A DNA stretch of 64,000 nucleotides from NCBI RefSeq assembly GCF_037392515.1, contig NC_090281.1, positions 46,910,645 to 46,974,644 on the forward strand. Direction: 5' to 3'. The position numbers and the translations under genes are program-made. Shown here one piece after another: positions 32,926 to 43,878 of this stretch (positions are counted from its first letter, which is position 1; every line of letters begins with the position of its first letter). This DNA comes from Haliotis asinina (Eukaryota > Mollusca > Gastropoda > Lepetellida > Haliotidae). A model generated the notes under the pieces. It was given only the letters and a program-made list of their open reading frames with translations. It was not told the origin of the DNA and made no database searches.

Positions 32926-33431
32926 GGTTAGTATTTATTGGTTCATCATCCGAGCTCCCCACCCACCACGGAGTATCACAAGGACAATGCTAAAAACAAG
33001 CTTGAAGCACCAAGGATACCCGGATGATATACTCCAGCAGAAAAATTAAAGTTTAATCATTCCACCAGATTGGCCCATGAGCCACCGCCTTCTTGGCATA
33101 GGACTCTAGGCAAAAACATGAAAGTGTATATTTGAAATTATGAGGGTACAAAAATTTGCCAAGACTTACAGGGATAAAATTTTCAAATTTTTACATTACA
33201 AAATGTAACACTCAGGGCTTGGCGTGACCAGCCGATTGGTTGAACCGGGCCCATTCAACCACCCGTCTTGGTGAAGTAAGGGTCGAAGGGGTGTGTTGAG
33301 CAAAGGGAACGCGGTCACAGGAACCCAGTGCTCTCAACCCCAGACTCCCGTCCTCCACCGACACAGGGCCGCAACCCACGGCCAACGGGTTGGTGGACCA
33401 AATATCCCCCCAGGTCCACAACGGGGGTGTT
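32926..33431 (-). promoter_or_regulatory. A5 5'UTR (subfamily I)
   Basis: 5'UTR between ribozyme and ORF1. It holds family blocks AACCAATCGGCTGGTCACGC (about 33225-33244), CCTAGAGTCCTATGCC, GTGGCTCATGGGCCAATCTG and CTCCGTGGTGGGTGGGGAGC. In other LINEs the internal promoter lies here; that is inference for this family. Confidence 0.5.
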
Positions 33432-33489
33432 GGCGAGCTGTTGGCGTTACCCAGCACCCACCACGAGGAGGTGGCTCGCCACGGGTGCC
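33432..33489 (-). ncRNA. HDV-like ribozyme, subfamily I (A5)
   Basis: 58 nt beginning at the element's first base. P1: GGCACCC (nt 1-7) with GGGTGCT (31-37), G1.U37 wobble at the expected cleavage site. P2: GGCGAGC (10-16) with GCTCGCC (52-58). P3: CCAC/GTGG closing CTCCTC, whose CC can form P1.1 with the GG of GGGTAAC (38-44). J4/2 reads GCCAACA with C at nt 46 as candidate catalytic base. P4 is absent. HDV-like ribozymes at LINE 5' ends free the element RNA from upstream transcript. Confidence 0.72.
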
Positions 33490-33699
33490 GACTAGAATGG
33501 ATGATCTGCCAGTGGCCCTATCACCCGGAGGTGAAAAACAATGATATGCATTAAAATGACGAAATTCAAATGTATCTGTTTGTTTTAAATATGTCTCTTG
33601 GAGACATCGCTGAAGGTGTAAAATCTTGGACTAATAGCTGTAATTCATGTAAATTAGTCCTCAATCCTCTGCAGTTCCACTGTACAATATTATTGGAAT

Positions 33700-34034
33700 A
33701 AACTATCTTTTGGGGGGATTTATTGGGGATCTACCCCGGACTCTTTTGGAGGGCGACAAGCTATGTGCCCTAGAATGGACGTTTTCAGAAACGTCCATGT
33801 CTTCAAGAGACTCGTATTTATTGAACAATTGAATTTTGTTCTGTGACCCTTTGGGAGCTCTGCCACTTTGTTGTTTAGAAGTATCAGGCTTTGGTTTCGG
33901 TTTACTTTTCACCGTTTGTTGACTATCAGCTGTCGATTGAGACTTTGAATGTGACTGAGATGATGACTTGTGATCAGAAGAAGACTTTGAGGTACTAGGA
34001 AGTGATTCCTCAGTCTGTGGTGATATAGCAGGAT
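33700..34034 (-). pseudogene. LINE A6 ORF1 C-terminus (inverted piece)
   Basis: Minus-strand frame with KPKPKPDTSKQQSGRAPKGS, then NKIQLFNKYESLEDMDVSEN and RGRSPINPPKR; it matches A8 ORF1 closely. The endonuclease start (33490-33690) lies beyond its stop. Confidence 0.8.
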
Positions 34035-36449
34035 ATGAACTATGAAGACAAGGAAAAAGCAGAACATTATTTCCGTCGCCATCCTGTGGTGCATAATTTA
34101 TATAAATTTAAATTTTTAAATGCTAAAGCACGGCGTACTTTTAAACAGAACAAACGCCAATCATGGCAAAATTATGTATCTAAGATAAATTCTCGGACAC
34201 CCATGTCCAAGGTATGGAACACGGTTCAGAAAATTAAAGGTAAAGGTACTAAATCTAGTGTCCATTATCTTAAACATGGAGATCAATTACTTACAGATAA
34301 ATCAGATATTGCAAATAAACTGGGTGAAACACTCGCTAAACATTCTTCCTCTTCTAATTATGTACCAAAATTTCAGCAATATAAAAAACAACAAGGACAG
34401 AAAGCTATTAATTTCAATTCTGATAATGGGGAAGATTATAAAGAAACGTTTTCTATTCATGGACTCCATACTGCTCTTGATCGAGCTCATGATACTGCTA
34501 CAGGAGTTGATAACACATATTATCAACTACTGAAGCACTTACCAGAACCCTGTTTAGAGACGCCCTTATCCATTTTTGATGATATTTGGACTTCCTTGAA
34601 ATTTCCTTCTTCATGGCGTGATGCCATAGTAGTACCAATATCTAAACCTGGACGCGATCATACGGATCCATCCAATTATTGTCCGATTTCATTAACAAGC
34701 TGTGTTTGAAAGACCATGGAACGCATGGTAAGTAATCGACTTGTTTGGTACTTGGAAACAAATAAGTTTATCACAGATATACAAAGTGGTTTCCGTAAAA
34801 ACAGAAGTACTGTCGATCACTTAGTGCGTTTAGAATCATTTGTGAAAAATGGGCTGATAAACAACATGTTGTGTCAATCTTTTTTGATCTTGAGAAGGCA
34901 TATGAGACTACTTGGAAATATGGTATTTTAAGAGATGCGTCGGTTTGGGAGGTCGTTTGCCTGACTTCATAGCCAAATTGTTAAATAAGAGACAATTTCA
35001 AGTCCGCGTGGGTTCTACCCTGTCTGATCATTACAATCAGGATCAGGTTGTTCCACAAGGCAGTAGTTTGTCTGTCATACTTTTTAGCATAAAGATAAAT
35101 AGTTTATCAAAAGTTTTAAACGATTCAATTGATGGATCGTTATTTGTTGATGATTTTAATATTTCTTGCCGTGGTAAAAATATGCATACCATTGAACGGC
35201 AACTGCAGTTGTGTTGAAACAAGATTAATAGATGGTGTCTTGAAAACGGCTTTAAATTTTCTAAATCGAAAACTAACTGCATACAATTTGTCGTAAAAAC
35301 AAACCACATCTATCTCTAGATGAGAAGCCAATTAAAGGTGTTAAGGAAGCTAAGTTCTTGGGTCTAATCTTTGATTCACACTTAACGTCTTTACCGCATC
35401 TTAAATCCTTTAAATATAAATGCCTGAAAGCACTTGACTTGTTGAAAGTGGTTTGAAATTCTATATGGGGAGGGGATCAAGCTACCCTTCTCCATCTATA
35501 TCGATCACTCGTACGTTCTAAACTTGATTATGGCGCCATCGTCTATGGCAGAGCCTGCAAAAGCAACGTAAAACTTAGATTTTGTCCATCATCAAGGTCT
35601 AAGACTTTGTCGTGGGTCTTTTAGAACTTCACCTATTAAGAGCCTCTATGTTGAGGCTGATGAACCACCTCTTGAGCAGGTCCGTATAAAGTTAGCTTTA
35701 CAGTACATTACTAAGTTATACTCTAATGAATCTAACTCTGCATATAACTGTGTTTTCTATCCCCTTTATGAGGATTTATACAACAAAAAGTCTTCTCTTG
35801 TTCCGCCTCTAGGGCATAGAATTAAACCCTTTTCTTCTGCTGCCGGCATTGAACTGGACAATATAGCTCCCTCCCGTCTTCTTTCTTCTCCACCTTGGCA
35901 GTTGGTTAGGCCACAAGTTGACCTAACATTAACTTCTTTTAAAAAATCAGAAACTAATGAATTGCAATATACACAACAATATCATCAATTAAAAACTAAA
36001 TATAGCAATTACAAACCCTTATTTACAGATGGGTCCAAGGACGGTGGTGCAGTGGCTTGTGCCACTGTCATTGGATCCATAACAATATCTTCTAGAATTC
36101 CAGATAACAGCTCTCTTTTTACTGCAGAAGCAAACGCCACATTCACAGCGATCAGATATTTTCAAAGACACCCTAAACGTAAACAATATATAATCTATTC
36201 CGATTCTCTTTCTTGTCTTCAGGCTATTAAAACTATATCTTGTAAACATCCACTTTTGACATTATTGAATTGTATAATAATCTTGCTACTGGCCAATACG
36301 ACATCGCCTTTTGTTGGTTACCCAGCCACGTAGGTATTTCAAGGAATACACTGGCTGATCTTGCTGCCAAGGCAGCACTCAACAAATCTGTGACTCCTCT
36401 TCTTATTCCATATTCAGATTACAAAGCTACAGTTAGATCTTATATCTAG
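34035..36449 (+). pseudogene. LINE A6 ORF2 (linker, RT, RNase H), broken
   Basis: Linker and RT fingers are open to a TGA at 34707 (SLTSCV-stop), where intact copies have a Cys codon. FRKNRSTVDHLVRLESF follows, then a 4-bp deletion shifts the frame (GLINNMLCQS). Motif B reads VVPQGSSLSVIL (family GVPQGSILSVTL), motif C FVDDFN is kept, and a second TGA is at 35215 (QLQLC-stop). Thumb and RNase H follow (LFTDGSKDGGAVACATVIGS at 36019, SDSLSCLQAIKT, then a frameshift). The two stops and the deletion are shared with A8. Confidence 0.88.
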
Positions 36450-36812
36450 ACAAGTTATTATACATATAATTTTGCATGGAAAATCGAAATGTCCAAGACC
36501 CAGTTACAAAAATGTGCACAAAATAATCACCATGCACAGGGCTTGGCGTGACTAGCCGATTGATAGAATCGGGCCAGCTCTACCACCCGTCTAGGTGAAA
36601 TCAGGGCCAAAGTGGTGTGTTGAGCAACAGGAACACGGTTCCAGGCCCCTGTTGCCTTAACCCACCAGGATCCCCTCCTCCACCGACACAGGGCCGCAAC
36701 CCACGGTAAACGGGTTGGTGGAGCAAATATGCCCCCGGATCCACACGTTGGGTTGGCGAGCACTTATCGTTAACCAGCACCCACCACGAGGAGGTGACTC
36801 GCCACGGGTGCT
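36450..36812 (-). mobile_element. Family A 5'UTR fragment A7
   Basis: Only the beginning of an element: ribozyme-like 5' end at 36812, then the 5'UTR to about 36450. No coding part. A piece that has the 5' end but lacks the 3' end cannot come from simple target-primed insertion. Confidence 0.75.
36755..36812 (-). ncRNA. HDV-like ribozyme, decayed copy (A7)
   Basis: Also 58 nt. P1 starts AGCACCC (first G changed to A). GGCGAG/CTCGCC of P2 and the CTCCTC loop are kept. The strand after P1 reads GGTTAAC, and J4/2 reads GATAAGT, so the candidate catalytic C is A. Probably inactive. Confidence 0.5.
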
Positions 36813-37264
36813 ATCATCAATAAACCAGTGGGAGCCACACACGATACTGACTTTGAGATATCTTTATGGTACATTTTTTCTGATTTTGTATGCGTAAACT
36901 CTAAATGTCATTCGCAAAAATGTGTTTAGCATAATTGTCAAGTTTAAACTGAATCCTCCGTTTTGATTCTTAATGAGAGTGGATTGCACGTTTGCGTTTA
37001 TGGAACCTAAATCGGCGTGACGTTTCTTTTGCGATTTTGCATATTTCTATTTGACGTTTTCCTCACACACGCGGTAATGGGAGACATGATATGAGACAGT
37101 TTTGCTAATGGCGGATGGTTGACAGTATCTCGATTTCTCATGTCAGAAACATTTTAACATGTTGTGGAAACAGTGGTTTAGATTCAACGATCATATTACC
37201 TGCAGTGATTTGTAAAACCTATCTTGCAGCTTGTAGTCTGCTTGTAGTCTTCAACATCTAGACG
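36813..37264 (+). promoter_or_regulatory. Upstream region of gene 2
   Basis: From about 37040 it aligns with the upstream region of gene 1 (shared TTTCTATTTGACGTTTTCCT-like block and TGGCGGATGGTTGACAGTAT). The TATA-like run of gene 1 is missing. 36813-37039 holds nothing I recognise. Confidence 0.33.
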
Positions 37265-37537
37265 ATGATGTGTTCAAACAGCCGTCTTCAGACGGCTTTA
37301 TCAGGAACTGTTTATGTCATGAGTGTACTTTTTATATGCGACACGATAAAATCAAAGGAATGCGACCTTCAATTGACAGAGAAACTGAAGGACAGATCTG
37401 TAGTTTTTAGAAACATTGACATGAAATTTTGCCAGCTTGCCTGTGTCAAGGACTGCTTTGTTTTTGCCTCATGTCGGTTACGTGATGAGACTGAGAAGAC
37501 GAAAGAATACAATGCTGTTACCAACGGTCATCTCATT
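37265..37537 (+). CDS. Gene 2 exon 1: signal peptide and Cys-rich N-terminus
   Basis: First coding exon of gene 2 (37265-37537, 45281-45365, 45856-47453; 651 aa). 91 residues starting MMCSNSRLQTALSGTVYVMS, one residue longer than gene 1's exon (an extra codon near the C-terminal end; two Met codons at the start). The signal-peptide-like core and the cysteines of CDLQ, FCQLACVKDCFVFASC are conserved. It ends in phase 0 at GTAAGT. Many differences from gene 1 are replacements, spread over the exon. The exon sits between inverted LINE arms (A6 and A8). Confidence 0.66.
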
Positions 37538-37574
37538 GTAAGTTATGTTTGTGTCATATGAATGAGTATAGATG

Positions 37575-38200
37575 CCTATAGGTTTTGTCAGTGTGCGTAG
37601 ATATGTGCCAGCTTATGTAGATGTGTGTCAGAATGTAGATGCGTGTCAGCGTATTAAGACGAGTATCATTGTGTGCAGATGTGTCTCACTGCTTGTAAAG
37701 ACGCCAGTGTACAATGTCACTGTGTTTACATGTGTGTACATACGTGTCTGTGTACAGATATGTGTCACTGTTTGTAAAGGTGCCTGTGTACAGGCATGTG
37801 CATACATACGTGCTTTTTAGATATGTGTCAGTGTGTATGTGTCAGTGTGTGTGGATGTATGTTCTTGTGTGTAGATATGTCAGTGTTTGGGTGTGTGTTA
37901 CTTTGTGTAGATATATGTCAGTGTGCGTAGATATCTCTCTTTGTAAAGGTATCAGTATATATAATGATGCCACTGTGTATGTGTAGATGTAGATATGCGT
38001 CCGTGTGTGAAGATGTGTGTCAGTGTGTATATATATGTGTCCGTGTGTATATATGTTCGTTTTTTGTAGATGTGTAGCAGTGTCTGTATATATGTATCCA
38101 TGTAGTTAGGTATGTGCCATTGTGTGTAAATGTGTACAGGTGTGGGACATAGGTCTGTGTCCGTGATTTTATATATATGTAGAGATCCGTGTAAATTGAT
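37575..38200. repeat. GT-rich minisatellite, intron 1 of gene 2
   Basis: Degenerate repeats of the GTGTGTAGATATGTGTCAGT type, about 0.6 kb, in the same position as the array in gene 1. The block AGAGATCCGTGTAAAT near its end is shared with 8427-8442. Open frames rich in Cys and Val here are repeat artefacts. Confidence 0.82.
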
Positions 38201-38246
38201 CAAAGTTCACTGATGATTCAATCGAACCCAAACCTGTTTCTCATGC

Positions 38247-38258
38247 CTTGGTAAAGAG
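38247..38258 (+). repeat. Target-site duplication of A8, left
   Basis: CTTGGTAAAGAG, repeated at 43879-43890 (12 bp, perfect). Confidence 0.92.
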
Positions 38259-38319
38259 TGAGTGAGTTAATATTTTACGTCATATCGGCAATATCTCAAC
38301 CAAAATTAAACCAAAAACC

Positions 38320-41300
38320 TATAATTAAATGAGAATTAACGCTGGTAAAAAAAGATCCTTAATTGTTTTAACTGTAAAATACTTATCCCTTGTGGTGAAG
38401 AATTCAACACAGTCAAGCAGAATATGCTTGATCGTGACTCTCTCATCACACGGGATACAAAATGGAGGATCCTCACCTTTTAACAGGTACACATGAGTAT
38501 ATCTAGTGTGGCCAATACGACATCGTCGTAAAATAACCTCTTCAATTCTGAACTGACAACCCAAGTGGGTATAACCAATGTAAGGTTTTATCTCATGTAA
38601 TTTATTGATACCCACTTGGGTGTCCCACGTCTTTTGCATCATATCACGGATATAAGATCTAATGGTGGCTTTGTAATCACTATAAGGAATAAGAAGTGGT
38701 GTCACAGATTTGTTGAGTGCTGCTTTAGCAGCAAGATCGGCCATCACATTCCCAGAAATACCTTCGTGACTGGGTAACCAACAAAAGACGATGTCGTAGA
38801 AGCAAGGTCAGCCAATGTGTTTCCAGAGATTCCTACATGGCTGGGTAACCAACAGAAGACAACGTCATATTGGCTAGTGGCAGGATCATTATACAATTTA
38901 ATAATTTCTATTAAAGTGGATGTTTCCAAGAAATATTTTAATAGCCTGAAGGCAAGAAAGAGAATCGGAATAGATTATATATTGTTTACGTTTAGGGTGT
39001 CTCTGAATACATTTAAGAACTGTTAATATGGCATTAACTTCTGCTGTAAAAATAGAACTCATAACCGGCAATCTAGAAGATATTGTTCTGGATCCAATGA
39101 CAGTTGCACAAGCAATTGCACCACCGTCCTTGGACCCATCTGTAAATAAGGATTTATAATTGCTATATTTATGTTTTAATTGATTATATTCTTGTTTATA
39201 TTGTAATTCATTCGTTTCTGATTTTTTAAATGTAGTTAATGTTAGGTCAAGCTGTGGCCTAACCAACTGCCAAAGGGGAGAGAAAAGAAGACGGAAAGGA
39301 GCTATATTGTCCAGCTCAATACCAACAGCAGCAATAAACGGCTTTATTCTGAGCCCAAGAGGTGGAACAAGAGAAGACTTTTTGCTGTACAAATCCTCAT
39401 AAAGAGGATTGAAGACAAAGTTATATGCAGGGTTAGATTTGTTAGAGTATAGTTTTGTGATATATTGTAAAGATAATTTGATACGCGTTGTGCAAGATAT
39501 GGTTCATCGACCTCAACGCAAAGACTGTCAATATGTGAAGTTCGGAAAGACTCAAGACAAAGTCTTAAACCTTGGTGGTGGACAGAATCAAGAAGGTTGA
39601 GGCTGCTTTTGCAGGCTCCACCGTATACAATGGAGCCATAATCAAGTTTAGAACGTACGAGTGACCGATAGAGATGGAGAAGGGTAGCTTGATCCCCTCC
39701 CCATTCAGAATTTGAAACCACTTTCAATAAGTCAGGTGCTTTCAGGCATTTAGTTTGAAGTGAGTTAATATGCAGTAAAAACGTTAAGTGTGAGTCAATG
39801 ATTAGACGCAGATCTTGGCTTCTTTCACAACTTTAATGGGCGTGCCATCTAGAGACAGTTCAGTGTCTTTATGTCGTTTATATTTAGGCCAAAAATGTAT
39901 GCAGTTAGTTTTTGATTTAGAAAATTTAAAGCAGTCTTCAAGACACCATCTATTAATCTTGTTTCAACACAACTGCAGTTGCCGTTCAATGGTATGCATA
40001 TTTTTACCACGACAAGAAATATTAAAATCATCCACAAATGACGATCCATCAATTGAATCGTTTAAAACTTTAGATAAACTATTTATCTTTATGCTAAAAA
40101 GTATGACAGACAAACTACTGCCTTGTGGAACAACCTGATCCTGATTGTAATGATCACACAGGGTAAAACCCACACGGACCTGGAATTGTCTGTTATTTAA
40201 AAACTTGGCTATAAATTGAGGCAAACGACCTCACAACCCGAAGTCATGTAAATCTCTTAAAATACCATATTTCCAAGTAGTCTCATATGCCTTCTCAAGA
40301 TCAAAAAAGATTGACACAACATGTTGTTTATCAGCCCATTTTTCACAAATGATTCCAAACGCACTAAGTGATCGACAGTACTTCTGTTTTTACGGAAACC
40401 ACTTTGTATATCTGTGATAAGCTCATTTGTTTCCAAGTACCAAACAAGTCGATTACTTACCATGCGTTCCATGGTCTTTCAAACACAGCTTGTTAATGAA
40501 ATCGGACGATAATTGGATGGATCCGTGTGATCGCGTCCAGGTTTAGGTACTGGTACTACTATGGCATCACGCCATGAAGAAGGAAATTTCAAGGAAGTCC
40601 AAATATCATCAAAAATGGATAAGGGCGTCTCTAAACAGGATTCTGGTAAGTGCCTCAGTAGTTGATAATATGTGTTATCAACTCCTGTAGCAGTATCATG
40701 AGCTCGATCAAGAGCAGTATGGAGTCCATGAATAGAAAACGTTTCTTTATAATCTTCCCCATTATCAGAATTGAAATTAATAGCTTTCTGTCCTTGTTGA
40801 TTTTTATATTGCTGAAATTTTGGTACATAATTAGAAGAGGAAGAATGTTTAGCGAGAGTTTCGCCCAGTTTATTTGCAATATCTGATTTATCAGTAAGTA
40901 ATTGATCTCCATGTTTAAGATGATGGACACTAGATTTAGTACCTTTATCATTAATTTTCTGGACCGTGTTCCATACCTTGGACATGGGTGTCCGAGAATT
41001 TATTTTAGATATATAATTCTGCCAAGATTGGCGTTTGTTCTGTTTAAAAGTACGCCGTGCTTTAGCATTTAAAATTTTAAATTTATTTAAATTATGCACC
41101 TCAGGATGGCATTCATCACTGAACCATGGTTTTCGAATATGTGGAACTGCAGAGGACTTTGTTATACACTCATCAGCTATGGAATTCAATTCATCAGAAA
41201 AACATGTAATAGAATCAGGAACGTCAATAAAACGTTCAGGTTTACGTTTCTCCGCACAAAGTGTCTCATATAAAGCCCAGTTAGCCTTTTTAAAATGTCG

Positions 41301-41944
41301 CCTTGATGAGGAGGAACATGGGATGGAGTTACAGATTTTAGTATAGTAGGAAAATGGTCACTTCCACAGAGGTCATAGTGGACTGACCATTCGAATTCAT
41401 TTAGTAGTTCTGAATTTGTCAATGACAAGTCAAGAGCAGAATAGGTCCCTGTCCTAGGGTGTAAATATGTGTTGGAACCATCATTATAAATACATAAATC
41501 ATTGTCAGAACAAAAGTCTTCCAACAATTTATCTTTAGTGTTTGTAGTTACACTACCCCAGAGTGGGTTGTGCCCATTTAAATCTCCCATTATTATGCAG
41601 GGCTTCGGGAGTTGGTCATATAGAGCTTGAAGATCAGTTTTAGCAAACGTCGAAGACGGCGAAATATAAAGAGAGCATAGTGTAAACGCTACATGTAAAG
41701 TAATTCTCACTGCAACAGCCTGCATATTAGTATTAAGTGGAACAGGGCTTTGAATAACGTTTTGTTTGACTAGAATGGATGATCCGCCAGTGGCCCTATC
41801 ACCCGGAGGTGAAAAACAATTATATGCATTAAAATGACGATGGTCAAATGTATCTGTTTGTTTTAAATATGTCTCTTGGACACATATCGCTGAAGGTGTA
41901 AAATCTTGGACTAATAGCTGTGATTCAGGTAAATTAGTCCTCAA
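38320..41944 (-). pseudogene. LINE A8 ORF2, broken
   Basis: Minus strand. Endonuclease 41186-41944 (LLVQDFTPSAICVQETYLKQ, IIMGDLNGHNPLWG, CGSDHFPT) ends by frameshift at VFLMN. Linker and RT fingers in 40479-41189 stop at TGA (SLTSCV-stop). The 4-bp deletion (GLINNMLCQS) and the second TGA (QLQLC-stop at 39964) follow, as in A6. Thumb and RNase H come in 38898-39727 (LFTDGSKDGGAIACATVIGS; TVLKCIQRHP). A doubled segment with the HVGISGNTLADLA motif lies near 38740-38900. C-terminal zinc-type motif CIPCDERVTIKHILLDCVEF is in 38325-38747. Confidence 0.9.
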
Positions 41945-43260
41945 TCCTCTGAAGTTCCACTGTACAATATTAATGGAATAAACTGTCTTTTGGGGGGATT
42001 TATTGGGGATCTACCACGCACTCTTTTGGAGGGCGACGAGCTATGTGCCCTAGAATGGACGTTTTGAGAAACGTCCATGTCTTCAAGAGACCCATATTTA
42101 TTAAACAACTGAATTTTATTTTGTGACCCTTTAGGAGCTCTGCCACTTTGTTGTTTTGAAGCATCAGGCTTAGGCTTCGGTTTACTTTTCACAGTTTGAT
42201 GACTATCAGCTGTCGATTGAGACTTTGAGTGTGACGAGTGAGATGATGATGATTTGTGATCAGAAGACGACTTTGATGTACTAGGAAGTGATTCCTCAGT
42301 CTGAGATGAAATAGCAGGGTACAAAAGCTGTGGAGAATCGCAATTTATCCAAGTCAAGGTAGTCTGGCATCCTGTGGATGATTTTGTTAATTTAGAGGTA
42401 GACTCTGATGATGTTTTTGCTACTGTAGCATAAGTTTCCGGAAGATCAGACCTCTTTACCACTTTTTTTGCCTCAGAAAAGGAGATATTTTGCGTAAACT
42501 TTATTCTGTTTATCTCCATTGGTTGTTTCCAAATATGACACGAAGAAGATGAATGGTCGCCTGAACAGTTGGTGCAGTTTTTAAAATCACTGTCACAATC
42601 TTCTGTTGTGTGTGTTTTCTCACCACAGTGAGCACACACAACAGACAATGTGCAAGTATTCACGCTATGTCCACATTTCTGGCATTTAAAACACTTGAGC
42701 GGGTTGGGGATGTAGGTATCAACTTGTATGTTACAATAGCCTGCCTTCACTGATTTAGGAGCATTTGGACATGAAAAAGTAAACAGATAGGTATTAGTTT
42801 GGAATGTTTCATTGTTTTTTCGAGTTGAAAAGCGCTTCACATACAGCACACCTTGATCTTTCATTTCTGATGCAATGTTTGTTTCTTACATATCAGCAAA
42901 CAATCGATCACGATCTCTGATGATACCTTTACTAGTGTTCAAGGTCTTGTGAGCAGAGACCGTGAACAGAATGCCCACAAAAGATTCAATACTCATCAGA
43001 GTGGATGCTTGCTGTTTCTTGCTGAACTCAACTAGTATCGCACCCGAACGTAAGCGCCGAATGTTCTTAACATCCCAAGCAATACCTTGAATACCTTTAG
43101 ATACTGCGAAAGAGTTCAGCTTTAATGGTGTCTTGTCCGGAGTCTCAATAACAAGGAAACGTGGCCAATACTCAAACGATATAGACGGTCTGTGGTCAGT
43201 ATCAGCAGGATCAATTTCAAGTGGACGTTTTGTTTTTCTGTTGGGTACTTCATTAGCCAT
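41941..43260 (-). pseudogene. LINE A8 ORF1, one internal stop
   Basis: Starts MANEVPNRKTKRPLEIDPAD at 43260 (minus). N-terminal domain intact (KTPLKLNSFAVSKGIQGIAW, IRRLRSGAILVEFSKKQQAS). A TAA follows FADM near 42888. The second part is open: zinc knuckles CFKCQKCGHSVNTC, CAHCGEKTHTTEDC, CTNCSGDHSSSSCH (third knuckle damaged), a Ser-rich stretch, SLEDMDVSQN and RGRSPINPPKR. The normal stop is changed, so the frame runs on 13-14 codons into the ORF2 start region. Confidence 0.88.
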
Positions 43261-43820
43261 GGTTGGTGTCAAATGGTTCATCATCCGAGCTCCCCACCCA
43301 CCACGGTGTATCACAAGGACAAAGCTAAAGCAAGCGGGCTTCCAGCTTGCAGCACCAAGGATACCCGGATGATATACTCCAGTAGAAGAATTATAAATAA
43401 TTAAACTACCAGACTGGCCCATGAGCCATCGCCTTCTGGCATAAGACTCTAGGCAAAGTTCATATTAGAATTAACAATCGAAAAAAATACAGATCACAAG
43501 TAGTGCCAAAGCCGAAATTCAAAACAATTCCAAATCAAATCTGTGCAATGACACATGTACAGTCCATGCACAGGGCTTGGCATGACCAGCCGATTGGTTG
43601 AATCGGGCCAATTCAACCATCCGTCTAGGTGAAGTAAGTGCCGAAGTGGTGTGTTGGGCAAATGAAATGCAGTTAAAAGCCCATCTGCCCTCAACCACCA
43701 GGATCCCGTCCTCCACCGACACGGGACGCAACCCACGGCAAACAGGTTGCCCAATTTAGTCGCCTCTTACGACAAGCAATGGGGTGCTGTTCACACATTC
43801 TGTCCCGGGTCCACACGGGA

Positions 43821-43878
43821 GAAGAGCACTTAGTGTTACCCAGCACCCGCCACGAGGAGGTGGCTCTTCATGAGTGCC
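43821..43878 (-). ncRNA. HDV-like ribozyme, subfamily II (A8)
   Basis: 58 nt from the first base of A8, which abuts the target duplication. P1 GGCACTC/GGGTGCT (one extra T.G wobble), P2 GAAGAGC/GCTCTTC, P3 CCAC/GTGG with loop CTCCTC, then GGGTAAC and J4/2 ACTAAGT with C at nt 46. Relative to A5, P2 shows compensatory changes. In A8 the base after GTGG is C rather than T. Confidence 0.72.

Larger units (their letters stand above)
31164..33489 (-). mobile_element. LINE family A, copy A5 (5'-complete, internally deleted)
   Basis: A minus-strand copy whose 5' end GGCACCCGTGGCGAGCCACC starts at 33489. It includes a full-length 5'UTR of subfamily I, ORF1, and the first few codons of the endonuclease, which are joined directly (near 31515) to the RT thumb (SGTPIKVVKEAKFLGFSF). 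About 2.5 kb of ORF2 is missing. It ends at 31163/31164 against A3. Confidence 0.87.
33490..36449. mobile_element. LINE family A, copy A6 (5' part inverted)
   Basis: 33490-34034 is minus-strand sequence (start of endonuclease back to ORF1 C-terminus). At about 34035 it joins plus-strand ORF2 from the linker (KKAEHYFRRHPVVHNL) through RT and RNase H, ending at 36449 (TVRSYI). The inverted piece comes from just upstream of the plus piece in element coordinates, as in twin-primed LINE insertions. The 3'UTR is absent. Confidence 0.8.
38259..43878 (-). mobile_element. LINE family A, copy A8 (in gene 2 intron 1)
   Basis: A 5.6-kb minus-strand element between 12-bp target duplications. Its 5' end GGCACTCATGAAGAGCCACC is at 43878 and its 3' end (TGAGTGAGTTAATATT on the plus strand) at 38259. 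5'UTR is of subfamily II. The 3'UTR is shortened near 38295. It lies antisense in intron 1 of gene 2 and makes that intron 7.7 kb against 2.4 kb in gene 1. Confidence 0.94.

Noticed and set aside
37572..38203. Cys/Val-rich open frames in the GT-rich intron repeat
   Set aside because: Composition artefact of a degenerate GTGTGTAGATATGTGTCAGT array; frames are not conserved between the two genes.
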